Origin: Faucicola osloensis_D | GTDB lineage: Bacteria; Pseudomonadota; Gammaproteobacteria; Pseudomonadales; Moraxellaceae | Assembly (NCBI GenBank): GCA_020041925.1 | Contig: CP083409.1 | Strand: one strand, 5' to 3' | DNA: 64,000 nt | In this document: in pieces, positions 25,812 to 34,895 of the stretch | Layout: every line of letters starts with the position of its first letter | Numbering within the stretch: the first letter of the stretch is position 1 | The notes under the pieces: model-generated | What the model was told of the DNA's origin: nothing | The model's input: the letters and a program-made list of their open reading frames with translations, nothing else | Databases searched by the model: none | Translations under genes and position numbers: made by a program

Positions 25812-26714
25812 ATGTCTGACCATCAGCCAACTAATGCTATCGACAATAGCGTCACCCAAAGCAGTTTTGCAAGCACCGATAGTTATATCGCCACTGATAG
25901 CCTAAAGCTTGCCGTCAATGCTGCGATTCGATTGCAAAAACCGTTACTCATCAAAGGGGAACCTGGCACGGGTAAAACGCTACTGGCTGAAGAAGTGGCA
26001 AAAAGTTTAGGTATGCCACTGTTAACTTGGCACATCAAATCAACCACCAAAGCCGAACAGGGCTTGTATGAGTATGATGCGGTATCACGCCTGCGAGATA
26101 GTCAATTGGGCGATGACCGCGTGTATGATATTGCCAACTACATCAAGCCAGGCAAGCTATGGCAAGCATTTACCAGTCCTGAGCGTGTGGTACTGCTCAT
26201 TGATGAGATTGATAAAGCGGATATTGAGTTCCCCAACGACTTGCTGCATGAACTCGATAAAATGTCGTTTTATGTGTATGAAACCGGCGAAACGATTACC
26301 GCCGATCATCGTCCCGTTGTTATTATCACGTCAAACAATGAAAAAGAATTGCCTGATGCTTTCTTGCGTCGTTGCTTTTTTCATTATATTGATTTTCCTG
26401 ACCAAGCAACCATGCGCGAAATTGTGGATGTGCATTTCCCCAATCTACAAGCAGACTTGGTGGATGAAGCGCTCAAGGTGTTCTACGGTTTGCGTGAAGT
26501 CAAAGGCTTAAAAAAACCGCCATCCACCTCTGAATTGGTAGATTGGATTAGTTTGCTGATGGCAGATGATTTGCAAGCGGGCAGTCAAAGTGCGATTGAG
26601 CGGTTGAAAAATCCAAGCGATAACTTACCGCCCATGGCGGGGGCATTGCTCAAAAATGAAAATGACTTGAGTTTACTTGAACGTATGGGCTTTATGCTGC
26701 GTCGTAGTCGATAG
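25812..26714 (+). CDS. MoxR-family AAA+ ATPase
   Basis: The 300-residue protein shows Walker A GEPGTGKTLLAEEVA (about residues 50-64), Walker B VLLIDEIDKAD, sensor-1 ITSNNEKELPDAF and the arginine-finger region LRRCFFHYIDFP. This is a MoxR-type AAA+ chaperone (the subclass often annotated with CoxD). Such ATPases work with VWA proteins to insert metal cofactors or assemble complexes, as in CO dehydrogenase (CoxD-CoxE). The VWA partner follows 9 bases downstream. The start at 25812 (MSDHQPTNAID) is preferred to an ATG 24 bases upstream that adds a hydrophobic octapeptide. Confidence 0.9.
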   Translation: MSDHQPTNAIDNSVTQSSFASTDSYIATDSLKLAVNAAIRLQKPLLIKGEPGTGKTLLAEEVAKSLGMPLLTWHIKSTTKAEQGLYEYDAVSRLRDSQLGDDRVYDIANYIKPGKLWQAFTSPERVVLLIDEIDKADIEFPNDLLHELDKMSFYVYETGETITADHRPVVIITSNNEKELPDAFLRRCFFHYIDFPDQATMREIVDVHFPNLQADLVDEALKVFYGLREVKGLKKPPSTSELVDWISLLMADDLQAGSQSAIERLKNPSDNLPPMAGALLKNENDLSLLERMGFMLRRSR

Positions 26715-26723
26715 GGGATTGGT

Positions 26724-27911
26724 GTGTTTATCAATCTTTTTTATACCTTACGCACTTATGGTGTGCCAGTTTCCACCCGTGAATTGCTAGATCTTTATGC
26801 TTTGCTAGAAACAGGCATTGTGTTTGCCGACCGTGAACAATTCTACGAGCTGATTCGCCTATGTATGGTCAAAGACGAAAAATACTTTGATAAATTTGAT
26901 AGGGCAATGGCAGATTATTTTGAAGGTATTGATACACTCGATATCGACGAGCTGATGGCAAAATTGGGTGATATCCCCAAAGAATGGCTGGAACTTAAAC
27001 TTGACCCCAACAATCTCACCGAAGCCCAGCGGCGCCTACTTAAAAAATATGGCTCGTTTGAAGCACTCATGCAAGCACTAGAGGAACGCCTAAAAGAACA
27101 AAAAGAGCGACACCAAGGCGGTAACAAATGGGTTGGTACAGGCGGCTCATCGCCATTTGGTGCGTATGGCGACCATCCTGAAGGTGTACGAGTAGGGGGT
27201 GAAAGCCGAAAACGCTCAGCGGTCAAGGTGTGGGAGCAGCGCAAATACCGCGATTTGGATACGGATAACCAGTTAGAAACCCGCTCCATGCAGATGGCAC
27301 TGCGTAAACTGCGTAAATTCGCCCGTGATGGGGCGGCTGATGAGCTGGATATTGGCTCAACCATCAAGAAAACCGCGCAAAAAGGGATGCTCGATGTGCA
27401 ACTGCGTCCCGAACGCCGTAATCGTGTTAAAGTGCTCATGCTATTTGATATCGGTGGTAGCATGGACAGCTATATCGAAGCCTGTGAGCGCTTATTTGCC
27501 GCTGCTAAAAACGAGTTTAAGACGCTTGAGTTTTTTTATTTTCATAACTGCGTGTATGACTATGTTTGGACAGAAAATGCCCGCCGTAACGCCAGTGCCG
27601 TGCCCACATTGGATTTGCTACACAAATACGGCAGTGATTATCGGGTGATTTTTGTCGGTGATGCGGCAATGTCGCCTTATGAGTTGTTATCTGTCGGCGG
27701 CAGCGTTGAGTATATGAGCCAAGATACGGGGCAGGCGTGGCTAAAACGTATCACTAACCACTTTGATAAAGTCGCATGGCTTAACCCTGAGACACCAAGC
27801 TACTGGCAATACACCCAGACCATCGGCTTAATCAAAGATATCATGCAAGGGCATATGTACCCGATGACCTTGCATGGTATTGAAGATATGACCAAGTATT
27901 TGGCGCGGTAG
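26724..27911 (+). CDS. CoxE-like VWA-domain protein, partner of MoxR
   Basis: The 395-residue protein begins FINLFYTLRTYGVPVSTREL, as in YehP/CoxE-type proteins. It has a charged linker (about 115-165) and ends in a von Willebrand A domain whose MIDAS motif DIGGSMDSY starts near residue 241. The metal-site motif (DxGxS) is intact, so Mg2+-dependent binding of a partner is possible. The GTG start follows the MoxR stop by 9 bases with a purine-rich ribosome site in between. No CO dehydrogenase or other metalloenzyme is near, so the client is unknown. Confidence 0.88.
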   Translation: MFINLFYTLRTYGVPVSTRELLDLYALLETGIVFADREQFYELIRLCMVKDEKYFDKFDRAMADYFEGIDTLDIDELMAKLGDIPKEWLELKLDPNNLTEAQRRLLKKYGSFEALMQALEERLKEQKERHQGGNKWVGTGGSSPFGAYGDHPEGVRVGGESRKRSAVKVWEQRKYRDLDTDNQLETRSMQMALRKLRKFARDGAADELDIGSTIKKTAQKGMLDVQLRPERRNRVKVLMLFDIGGSMDSYIEACERLFAAAKNEFKTLEFFYFHNCVYDYVWTENARRNASAVPTLDLLHKYGSDYRVIFVGDAAMSPYELLSVGGSVEYMSQDTGQAWLKRITNHFDKVAWLNPETPSYWQYTQTIGLIKDIMQGHMYPMTLHGIEDMTKYLAR

Positions 27912-27928
27912 TATTGTTAAGGCAATTA

Positions 27929-27960
27929 AAAAAGCATGAATCAATTTCATGCTTTTTTTT
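27929..27960 (+). terminator. Rho-independent terminator of the MoxR-VWA unit
   Basis: A 12-bp perfect stem (AAAAAGCATGAA and TTCATGCTTTTT) with a long T-run, 17 bases after the stop codon. Confidence 0.9.
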
Positions 27961-27971
27961 GTGCTGATAGG

Positions 27972-28007
27972 CTGCTAGTTTACCTAAAATCTGCTAGTCA
28001 CCTAAAA
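27972..28007. repeat. Direct repeat of 17-18 bp between the VWA gene and rlpA
   Basis: CTGCTAGTTTACCTAAAA and CTGCTAGTCACCTAAAA are nearly adjacent; a third, weaker copy (GCTGCCTAGTCAGCTAA) follows. No function is evident. Confidence 0.55.
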
Positions 28008-28044
28008 GTTGATATTAAGCTAAAAGCTGCCTAGTCAGCTAACA

Positions 28045-28629
28045 TTAGTTTGGACCACCCACACGTTCAATAACGACGTTGCCTGTGCCCGTGCTTGCTA
28101 AGCCAATTTGTTTGGCAGCGGCATACGATAAATCTAATACGCGATGGCTTGAAAATGGACCGCGGTCATTGACTTTTACCACAACGCTTTTACCGTTTGA
28201 TTTGTTGGTTACTTTGATATAACAGTTCATTGGCAATGAGCGATGCGCCGCCGTCAATGAATTGGAATCAAAAGTATCACCGCTAGCAGTTTTACGACCT
28301 TGAAATTGACGACCATACCAAGAGGCGACACCGGTTTGGCTAAAGCGATTGACCGTATTGGATGCAACGGCAGAAAGACGCTCTAACACGTCTGAATCTT
28401 TGCTAGCTTGTGAAGTATCTTGGCTGATAAGTTGGCTGTCTAAGGCAAGGTTGCGAGGTTGGCGGGCTGATTTGACTAAGTCTGATGCATTGTTGTGCTG
28501 GCGGGTTAACTCATTAAGTACGTGATCTAAATTGCTCGTGGCTGCTTGGGTAGTTGAGCTAAGCGCCGTTACGCCACAAAAGCAAAGTAACGTCGCTACA
28601 TTAGCTAAATTCGATTGACGCTTTGACAT
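28045..28629 (-). CDS. rlpA: RlpA-like septal ring lytic transglycosylase (DPBB domain)
   Basis: RlpA proteins cleave denuded glycan strands at the septum. The start at 28629 gives a signal peptide (MSKRQSNLANVATLLCFCGV, cleaved near TTQAA) and is supported by GAGG five bases before it; longer readings add an unlikely charged extension. The C-terminal double-psi barrel (about 105-190) shows GVASWYGRQFQGRKTASG, the catalytic Glu position replaced by Asp in GDTFDSNSLTAAHRSLP, and VKVNDRGPFSSHRVLDLS. There is no C-terminal SPOR domain and no lipobox, so it is a secreted short form. It lies near rodA, a common arrangement for wall elongation and septation genes. Confidence 0.88.
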   Translation of the reverse strand: MSKRQSNLANVATLLCFCGVTALSSTTQAATSNLDHVLNELTRQHNNASDLVKSARQPRNLALDSQLISQDTSQASKDSDVLERLSAVASNTVNRFSQTGVASWYGRQFQGRKTASGDTFDSNSLTAAHRSLPMNCYIKVTNKSNGKSVVVKVNDRGPFSSHRVLDLSYAAAKQIGLASTGTGNVVIERVGGPN

Positions 28630-29043
28630 AATGACCTCTGAACAATCGCTCTTTACAATGAGCGCCTTATATTTGGGAGCGCATAAGCTTTCATATGTCA
28701 TGCATACAAATCGCTTATAGGGCACCAAGAAAATTTATTAGATTTAACAATTAGTTTACAAATTTTACTTTGTTTCGGTATGTAATTGTTCAATATTGAT
28801 GACCCACAATAAGCAATTACGCGATTAAAATCACGATTTATTTAGATAAAAGGTATAAAAAAATAGATAAACGGTAAAATTATTAAGTTTTACCATCATA
28901 ATTGTTTAAAACTATTCATAAAAAAGGATATCTTTTATGTTAACTCTTTTACTTTTTTTACATTTAAAAATATCCAGTTACATAAAGAATTGTTTATAAA
29001 TAGGCTATTTACAAACAAAATAGTTTCGAAAATAGTCTAAGAG
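28630..29043. other. A/T-rich spacer between rodA and rlpA
   Basis: About 410 bases with no supportable gene, RNA or clear terminator. Frames on either strand are short and composition-driven. The rlpA promoter must lie here if the gene is not co-transcribed with rodA. Confidence 0.6.
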
Positions 29044-30189
29044 TTATTTAACATTATGCGAGGCAATTGACATCACTAAACCAAATCCTGCCATTAAAGT
29101 AATTAAAGCAGTACCACCGTAGCTGATAAATGGCAAAGGAACACCGACAACTGGTAAAATACCTGCTACCATGCCGGCATTTACAAACACATAGACAAAA
29201 AATGACATAGCAATCGCGCCCGAGAGTAATTTGCTATAGACAGCAGTATTGGAGTAAGCAATAAATAAAGCGCGGCATAGAATACAAAAATACAGGAACA
29301 TCAGTAAACTGACACCGATTAAGCCAAACTCTTCAGAAAAAGCCGCAATGATAAAATCGGTGTGACCTTCTGGTAGAAAGTGTAGATGAGATTGTGTGCC
29401 TTGCAAATAGCCTTTACCTGTGAGTCCCCCTGAGCCAATCGCGGTTTTTGACTGCATGATATTCCATCCAGCCCCCAAGGCATCGCTTTCAGGGTCTAGC
29501 AAAGTTAGCACACGTTTGCGCTGGTAGTCGTGTAGCAGGTATTCCCAAGCCACAAAAACAAAGGGAATAAACAGCGCCACCGCAGAGCCAATCATCCACC
29601 AAGGCAAACCCGATAAAAACAGCACAAATAAGCCACTAGACGCCACCAATAAAGAGGTACCCAAGTCGGGCTGTTCAGCGATTAGCAGCACGGGAATACC
29701 AATCGCCACCAGCGTGATAAGCACTGTTGATAAACTTGGCGGCAAGTCGCGTTTGGATAAAAACCAAGCAGTGAGCATCGGCATGCCAAGCTTCATAAAC
29801 TCTGACGGCTGCACACTACCAAACCCAGGAATATCAATCCAGCGCTGCGCACCCAGTCGCACCTCGCCAATAATTTTGACCAATATCAGTAACGCCACGC
29901 CACCCACATAAAAAAATGGGGTAAAATCACGGTAAAGACTGGGCGGGATTTGCGCCATGACAATCATCACCACAAACGCGATGGTAAAACTAATGGTTTG
30001 ACGGATGACCATCCCCATGTCTTGAGTAGAGGCACTGTATAAAATCGCTAAACCGAATAAAGCGGTGACAAACAATAGCATCAATAACCAAGGGTCTAAA
30101 TGCACGCGCTGCCAAAAGGAGGGTAGACTGTCATTACCAAAGTGATGAGCTTGCCTAGAAAAACGGTACTGTCCAATCTTATCTGCCAT
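29044..30189 (-). CDS. rodA: Rod shape-determining protein RodA (SEDS glycosyltransferase)
   Basis: RodA polymerises peptidoglycan glycan strands during side-wall growth, working with PBP2. The 381-residue protein has about ten membrane segments and the SEDS motifs IPGFGSVQPSEFMKLGMP, AEQPDLGTSLLVA with the essential Asp, GLTGKGYLQGTQSHLHFLPE, HTDFIIAAFSEEFG and GVPLPFISYGGTALIT. The start MADKIGQYRF at 30189 is chosen over one three codons upstream. PBP2 (mrdA) is not adjacent in the window. Confidence 0.95.
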   Translation of the reverse strand: MADKIGQYRFSRQAHHFGNDSLPSFWQRVHLDPWLLMLLFVTALFGLAILYSASTQDMGMVIRQTISFTIAFVVMIVMAQIPPSLYRDFTPFFYVGGVALLILVKIIGEVRLGAQRWIDIPGFGSVQPSEFMKLGMPMLTAWFLSKRDLPPSLSTVLITLVAIGIPVLLIAEQPDLGTSLLVASSGLFVLFLSGLPWWMIGSAVALFIPFVFVAWEYLLHDYQRKRVLTLLDPESDALGAGWNIMQSKTAIGSGGLTGKGYLQGTQSHLHFLPEGHTDFIIAAFSEEFGLIGVSLLMFLYFCILCRALFIAYSNTAVYSKLLSGAIAMSFFVYVFVNAGMVAGILPVVGVPLPFISYGGTALITLMAGFGLVMSIASHNVK

Positions 30190-30529
30190 ACACACCAAAC
30201 ATCAAATTAACACGGTGACAATAAGTCTGTAAAAAGACACAAAAATAGGCTCAATAGTTTATATGGCTTAATGTGATTTTGGTAGTCTTAATAATGTAAT
30301 AGTTTATAACACTTGTTTCATAGAAATAAGTCACTATATTAAGTGAGCTATTAATTCACCTTAATTATGTAGTGAACATAACTATTAAGTTAAGTAAGTG
30401 AAAATCAAGTTAAGTGAAAATAATTATCAAGTAGGCATGATTACCTAAACATATCAAGCCCACTTTTTTGACAGTTGCTCATAAGTCCGTGGTGTTTTTC
30501 CATTTTGACGAAACGTGAATAGGCAGTCC
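30190..30529. other. A/T-rich divergent spacer with AAGTTAAGT repeats
   Basis: The spacer between rodA and the M15-type lipoprotein gene carries two imperfect copies of a 17-20 base unit (AAGTTAAGTAAGTGAAAATC and AAGTTAAGTGAAAAT, near 30388-30423). Promoters for both genes must lie here but no convincing -35/-10 pair stands out. No gene seen. Confidence 0.5.
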
Positions 30530-31468
30530 ATGACACATCAAAACAAGACCAAAAATAAACCAACCATTATCGAAGACAACGCGCAAACAGCCCAATATGC
30601 CAAGCCCGAGAGTGCCAATACCAAGAATATCAATATTACGAAGACTCAGAATACCAAAACCAAGATTTTAACAGGCATTGTTGGCTCAGGGATGATAATG
30701 ACATTGCTTATCGCCTGTAATCATCCCGTCACACCCGTCGATAACCGAAAACCTACTACGACCATCGTTCGTCAAACCCAGCCAAACCCTAAAAATCCTA
30801 CTGTCACGCAGACTGACAATATGCGCGGTCTTATTCTCAACCGTCAAAACCCACCCCGACCTACAACAAATTATGGCGCACTCAAAAATAGCACACGATA
30901 CAATAGTAACGTTGTTTATACCAATGATGCAGATTTTAAAGATTGGTTAGCTACCCACAGTTATCAGCAATCAGAAGTGTTGGCGTATCAAAATTATTTG
31001 CAAAGCCAATTAGGCACCATTCCGCCGATGGATCAGTTAATCACGAGTGCTAGAGATGCACGGCGCTGCGGTTTTGAGCCGTATGAAGTACCGCCTGCAT
31101 CGCTATGGCAAAATATCGTGCCCACCCTGCAAATGCTGCAGCAACTGCAAAAACAAGGTTATTTGCCGTATTCGACAGTGATACGCTCCGTGTATCGAAA
31201 CCCTGCATTGAATGATTGTGCGGGCGGTGCAGGCGAGAGTAAGCACATGACCAATGGTGCAATTGATATTTGGGTACCTGAAAACGAAGCCAACAAATGG
31301 GCGATAGAAAGCACCTTTGATGGGCTTTGCCAGTTTTGGCAGTCCAACGGGCAAGCTTATAGTTTTGGACTTGGCTTGTATCCGACAGGCTCGGTGCATC
31401 TTGATACGCAAGGCTTTCGAAAATGGGGCGCAAGCCATAGCTCAAGCTCATCACCCTGCCGTTTTTAA
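30530..31468 (+). CDS. Putative M15-type (D-Ala-D-Ala/DUF882-like) peptidase lipoprotein
   Basis: The C-terminal half resembles VanY/M15-type metallopeptidases that trim peptidoglycan stem peptides. SVYRNPALNDCAGGAGESKH contains zinc ligand His239, Asp246 follows seven residues later, and VHLD carries the third ligand His290. A hydrophobic segment ending LLIAC (about residues 45-62) looks like a lipoprotein signal with lipobox, but it is preceded by an unusually long polar N-terminal region of about 45 residues. No internal start would shorten it, so export via a long n-region or an N-in anchored protein are both possible. The ATG at 30530 has AGG six bases before it; a GTG at 30515 is the alternative. 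Confidence 0.7.
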   Translation: MTHQNKTKNKPTIIEDNAQTAQYAKPESANTKNINITKTQNTKTKILTGIVGSGMIMTLLIACNHPVTPVDNRKPTTTIVRQTQPNPKNPTVTQTDNMRGLILNRQNPPRPTTNYGALKNSTRYNSNVVYTNDADFKDWLATHSYQQSEVLAYQNYLQSQLGTIPPMDQLITSARDARRCGFEPYEVPPASLWQNIVPTLQMLQQLQKQGYLPYSTVIRSVYRNPALNDCAGGAGESKHMTNGAIDIWVPENEANKWAIESTFDGLCQFWQSNGQAYSFGLGLYPTGSVHLDTQGFRKWGASHSSSSSPCRF

Positions 31469-31506
31469 CCTAGCGCAAGTGTTAACCCGTTAAGCTTTAA
31501 CATGGG

Positions 31507-32979
31507 CTATTTAGCGGTTGTTGTTGTGTTTGGCGTGGCGTTGCCAACCGTCACAATCAAAAACTTGTTAGGGTCAATGAGGTCTTTATAGCTTTGATTG
31601 ACAGCGTGAAGGTCAGCGCGTTGTACGCGCGTCACGTACTCGGTCAAGTAACTATCTGGCAGCTGATAAAACCCCATCATAGCAACTGTGGCATTCATGG
31701 CGGCATTGCTAGCAAAGCTGGTGGGAAAACTGTTGATTAAACTGTCTTTGGTTAAAGCCAATTCGTTTGCCGTCACCCCTTTTTCTAGGGTATTTTTGAT
31801 GACTTGCTTGGTCGCCTCAATCGCTTCTTGCGACTTTTGGTTACGGGTAGAAAAGCTAATGGTATAACTACCTTGGGCAAGCATCGGCGTGGTGCTGCTA
31901 TAAATGCCATAGGTGAGCCCGCGTTTTTTACGGATTTCTTCCATCAATCTGGCTTGAAAATTGCCGCCCCCGACGATTTCATCGGCAATGGCAAAGTTGG
32001 TTTGATGCTGCAAGCCTAAAGTATCCGCCACGCGTTTTTGACCCAATTGCCCCATCAAGACGGTGGTTTGGGTGCTGTCAAATGGAATATGAATCGTTTT
32101 AGCAGCGTTCAAAGGCTTGGCATCGGCAAGCTTTGGGGCAGCCGTGCCAACAGGCATTTGAGCGGTTAGCTGATTGGCAAGCGCCCGCGCGCGCTCAAGA
32201 CTGATATCGCCTGTAATGGCAATATTTGCGTTCTTCGCCACCAAAAACTGCTGGCTAAAAGCTTTGAGATCGGTGGCATTAATTTTGGCAATGCTGTCTT
32301 CTGTGCCTTGGGTGGGGTGGGCGTAGGGATGATTGCCATAAAGCGCCGCAGCAAAGGCGTTGCTTGCGATGCTATCCGGGTTTTCTTTGGCCTGTTGCAG
32401 GCTGATTAAATACTGGGCTTTGGTACGTTCAAAATTTTTGTTTGGAAACGTAGGCTGGGTCATCATATCGCTCATTAAACCAAGCGCAGGGGATAAATGC
32501 GCCTCATCGGATAGACTGCGCAAACTCACAATAAACATGTCTTTATAAGCACGGGCAGATAAATCAATCCCAAGCTGCTCACTGGCCTCAGCAATCTCAT
32601 CTTCGCTTTTATGGCGTGTGCCCTGATCCAGCATACTCGCGGTCAGACTGGCAATTCCAAAACCGCCTTTTTTAATGGCTTCATCACGAGCCGAGCCTGC
32701 ATTAAAATACACACTGACATCCACAATCGGTAAATTGTGGGTTTGTACCAAAGCGACTGGGGTACCCGAATCCGTCGTAAAGTGGATGATATCGGGTAAT
32801 GTCACTTTTAACGGCGTCGTCGTTTTTAGGCTGGTTAATTTGTCTAAAGCGGCAATGGGTGCAGTGGGGTCAACATTGCCATTACTGTGAGCGTCGCTAT
32901 GGGTGGCAGGTTCTGCATAGCCCGCTTGCGTGGCAATGGTGGTCATTAGTAATAAGATTTTAGCTAAGCGTGGTTTCAT
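31507..32979 (-). CDS. M16-family peptidase-like protein, non-catalytic subunit
   Basis: The 490-residue protein has a signal peptide (MKPRLAKILLLMTTIATQAGYA) and two M16 halves. The zinc motif HxxEH is absent: the equivalent place reads GGFGIASLTASMLDQGT. The C-terminal half keeps the substrate-positioning R/Y motif (EEIRKKRGLTYGIYSS). This is the pattern of the alpha-type partner in two-gene periplasmic M16 peptidases, as in the mitochondrial processing peptidase pair. The catalytic partner lies 81 bases upstream on the same strand. Substrates are unknown; peptides or misfolded periplasmic proteins are likely. Confidence 0.88.
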   Translation of the reverse strand: MKPRLAKILLLMTTIATQAGYAEPATHSDAHSNGNVDPTAPIAALDKLTSLKTTTPLKVTLPDIIHFTTDSGTPVALVQTHNLPIVDVSVYFNAGSARDEAIKKGGFGIASLTASMLDQGTRHKSEDEIAEASEQLGIDLSARAYKDMFIVSLRSLSDEAHLSPALGLMSDMMTQPTFPNKNFERTKAQYLISLQQAKENPDSIASNAFAAALYGNHPYAHPTQGTEDSIAKINATDLKAFSQQFLVAKNANIAITGDISLERARALANQLTAQMPVGTAAPKLADAKPLNAAKTIHIPFDSTQTTVLMGQLGQKRVADTLGLQHQTNFAIADEIVGGGNFQARLMEEIRKKRGLTYGIYSSTTPMLAQGSYTISFSTRNQKSQEAIEATKQVIKNTLEKGVTANELALTKDSLINSFPTSFASNAAMNATVAMMGFYQLPDSYLTEYVTRVQRADLHAVNQSYKDLIDPNKFLIVTVGNATPNTTTTAK

Positions 32980-33060
32980 TTTTTTCTCAACATTCTAAGG
33001 ATGGTCTGACAGCAATGAGGGCAAATTAAGTCAGGATAAGTTAAGTTACTGGTTTTATAG

Positions 33061-34575
33061 TTATTTATTGGGTTTGTTTTCTTTCACCACATTGAGCACG
33101 GTTAGATTGTCGTTAGCCAAATAGTTGCTAGCGGCAGCGTGTAAGTCACTTTCTGTGATGCTATCTAAGATTTTGGGTAGGTTAAACACCATCCGATCAT
33201 CAAGCCCAATGCTGTTTAGACTGCCAATCATCTGCGCTTGTCCGCTGATACTATCTTGGCTATAAATCAAGCTGGTCATGGTGTTGGTTTTGGCACGGGT
33301 CAGTTCACTTTGTGCAATCGGTTGGGTTTTAAGCGCGTCAATCTCATCCATGATTGCTTGTTTGGCTTGGGCAAGCGTAACGCCGTCGCGTGGGGTGGCT
33401 TGGATTAAAAATAGCCCATCGCCCCGGCTAAAGGCACTGTAACCACTGCCGACGGAGGCTAGTAGCTGTTTTTCCCGTACTAGGCGTTTTTCTAGGCGTG
33501 CAGATAGACCGCCATCGAGCACGTCGGCTAGTAGCGATAGACTATAGGCGGTTTTGGGGTCTTGTGCTGTGGTAAGCGTAGGCACGTTAAACGCCATCAT
33601 CACCATAGGCACTTGTACCGGCAATTGGGTGGTTTTTTCTTGATAACCACGAAAGCCTGGCTGTATCACACTGGGGCGCTTTGGCAGGGTTTGCGGGTTT
33701 TTATCGGCAAAGTATTTTTTGACTTCATTGATGGCGTCTGTCGGATTGACATCGCCCACGATTACTAAGGTCGCATTGTTGGGCGCATACCATGTTTTAT
33801 ACCAATCGGTTAGGTCTTTTAAACTGATGGATTCGATTTCTGCCATGGGACCAATGACCGATTCGCCTTTGGGGCTGTTGGGATACGCCATTTTGCTAAA
33901 CTGCTCATAGGCGCGGGCGTTTGGGTTATCATCGGTGCGCTGGCGGCGCTCTTCCATCACCACTTGGCGCTCAGCGGTAAAGTCACTGTCCTTTAGCTGT
34001 AAATCGGTCATCCGATCGGCTTCAAGCTCTAGGGCAAGCGCTAAGCGATTGGCAGGGAAAATTTCATAATATGCGGTGTAGTCATAGCTTGTAAAGGCAT
34101 TATTGCTACCGCCAAATTTGGCGATGAGGCGTTCAAAATCTGCTGAGGACACGTTTTTTGTTCCCTTAAACATCATATGCTCAAGCAAATGCGACATACC
34201 GCCTAAGTTAGTGGGTTCATCCGCAGCACCCACGCGATACCATACTTGGCTTATCACCACAGGGGAGCGGTGATCTTCTTTGATAATCACCTTTAAGCCA
34301 TTAGCCAGCGTATATTCATGGCGCGTTTTTGTATTGTCGCTGTCAAAATCTGTGCGGCTTGGCGTTTGCTGGGTTGCATCAGTTACCGCGTTAGCAGTTG
34401 GATGCACTTTAATAGGCGTATTCGCTAAAGTCGGGGTGGTTTTGGTCGGCATGGTTTTGGCTGCGATGGTCTGCGCAGTGCTGCAACCTGATACACTAAG
34501 CGTACAGGTCAAGGCGGCAGCAAGGATGGTAAGGTTAAAAAATGTAGGCTTTGACACAGGGTTTCGGTTTAACAT
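33061..34575 (-). CDS. M16-family zinc peptidase, catalytic subunit (lipoprotein)
   Basis: The 504-residue protein has the inverted zinc motif intact: His129, Glu132 and His133 in GGMSHLLEHMMFKGT, with the third ligand expected in LALELEADRM. The N-terminus ends in LSVSGC, a lipobox, so it is probably a membrane-anchored periplasmic lipoprotein. It is followed by a low-complexity Thr/Ala linker (about 30-75). It precedes the non-catalytic M16 protein and very likely forms a heterodimer with it. Confidence 0.92.
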   Translation of the reverse strand: MLNRNPVSKPTFFNLTILAAALTCTLSVSGCSTAQTIAAKTMPTKTTPTLANTPIKVHPTANAVTDATQQTPSRTDFDSDNTKTRHEYTLANGLKVIIKEDHRSPVVISQVWYRVGAADEPTNLGGMSHLLEHMMFKGTKNVSSADFERLIAKFGGSNNAFTSYDYTAYYEIFPANRLALALELEADRMTDLQLKDSDFTAERQVVMEERRQRTDDNPNARAYEQFSKMAYPNSPKGESVIGPMAEIESISLKDLTDWYKTWYAPNNATLVIVGDVNPTDAINEVKKYFADKNPQTLPKRPSVIQPGFRGYQEKTTQLPVQVPMVMMAFNVPTLTTAQDPKTAYSLSLLADVLDGGLSARLEKRLVREKQLLASVGSGYSAFSRGDGLFLIQATPRDGVTLAQAKQAIMDEIDALKTQPIAQSELTRAKTNTMTSLIYSQDSISGQAQMIGSLNSIGLDDRMVFNLPKILDSITESDLHAAASNYLANDNLTVLNVVKENKPNK

Positions 34576-34895
34576 AGTTTCTCTTTAACTTTTAATCTTT
34601 AATCTGGTTTTTCTGATTGTGGGGAAATGGGGTTTGCAGGCATTATAAAAGATAAACCATGATAACGGATGTTGGCATTGATTGCTATTTGAAAGCCCAT
34701 TGCACGATTAAGTATGACTAAATACCACCTGCAAATTTTTAGCGCAGCAAGCTGTAAACGGACAGTTTTTTCCCATACCATACATCCTATGGGGTTAAGG
34801 GATTGACAGCATGTTTATTTCAAACTGCGAACAAACACTGTTATAATTTTATACATCTCAATATTTTAATGACAAATTTAACCATAGGCGATGAT

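Noticed and set aside
26915..27463. 182-codon minus-strand frame rich in Ser and Arg
   Set aside because: Antisense shadow of the CoxE-like VWA gene.
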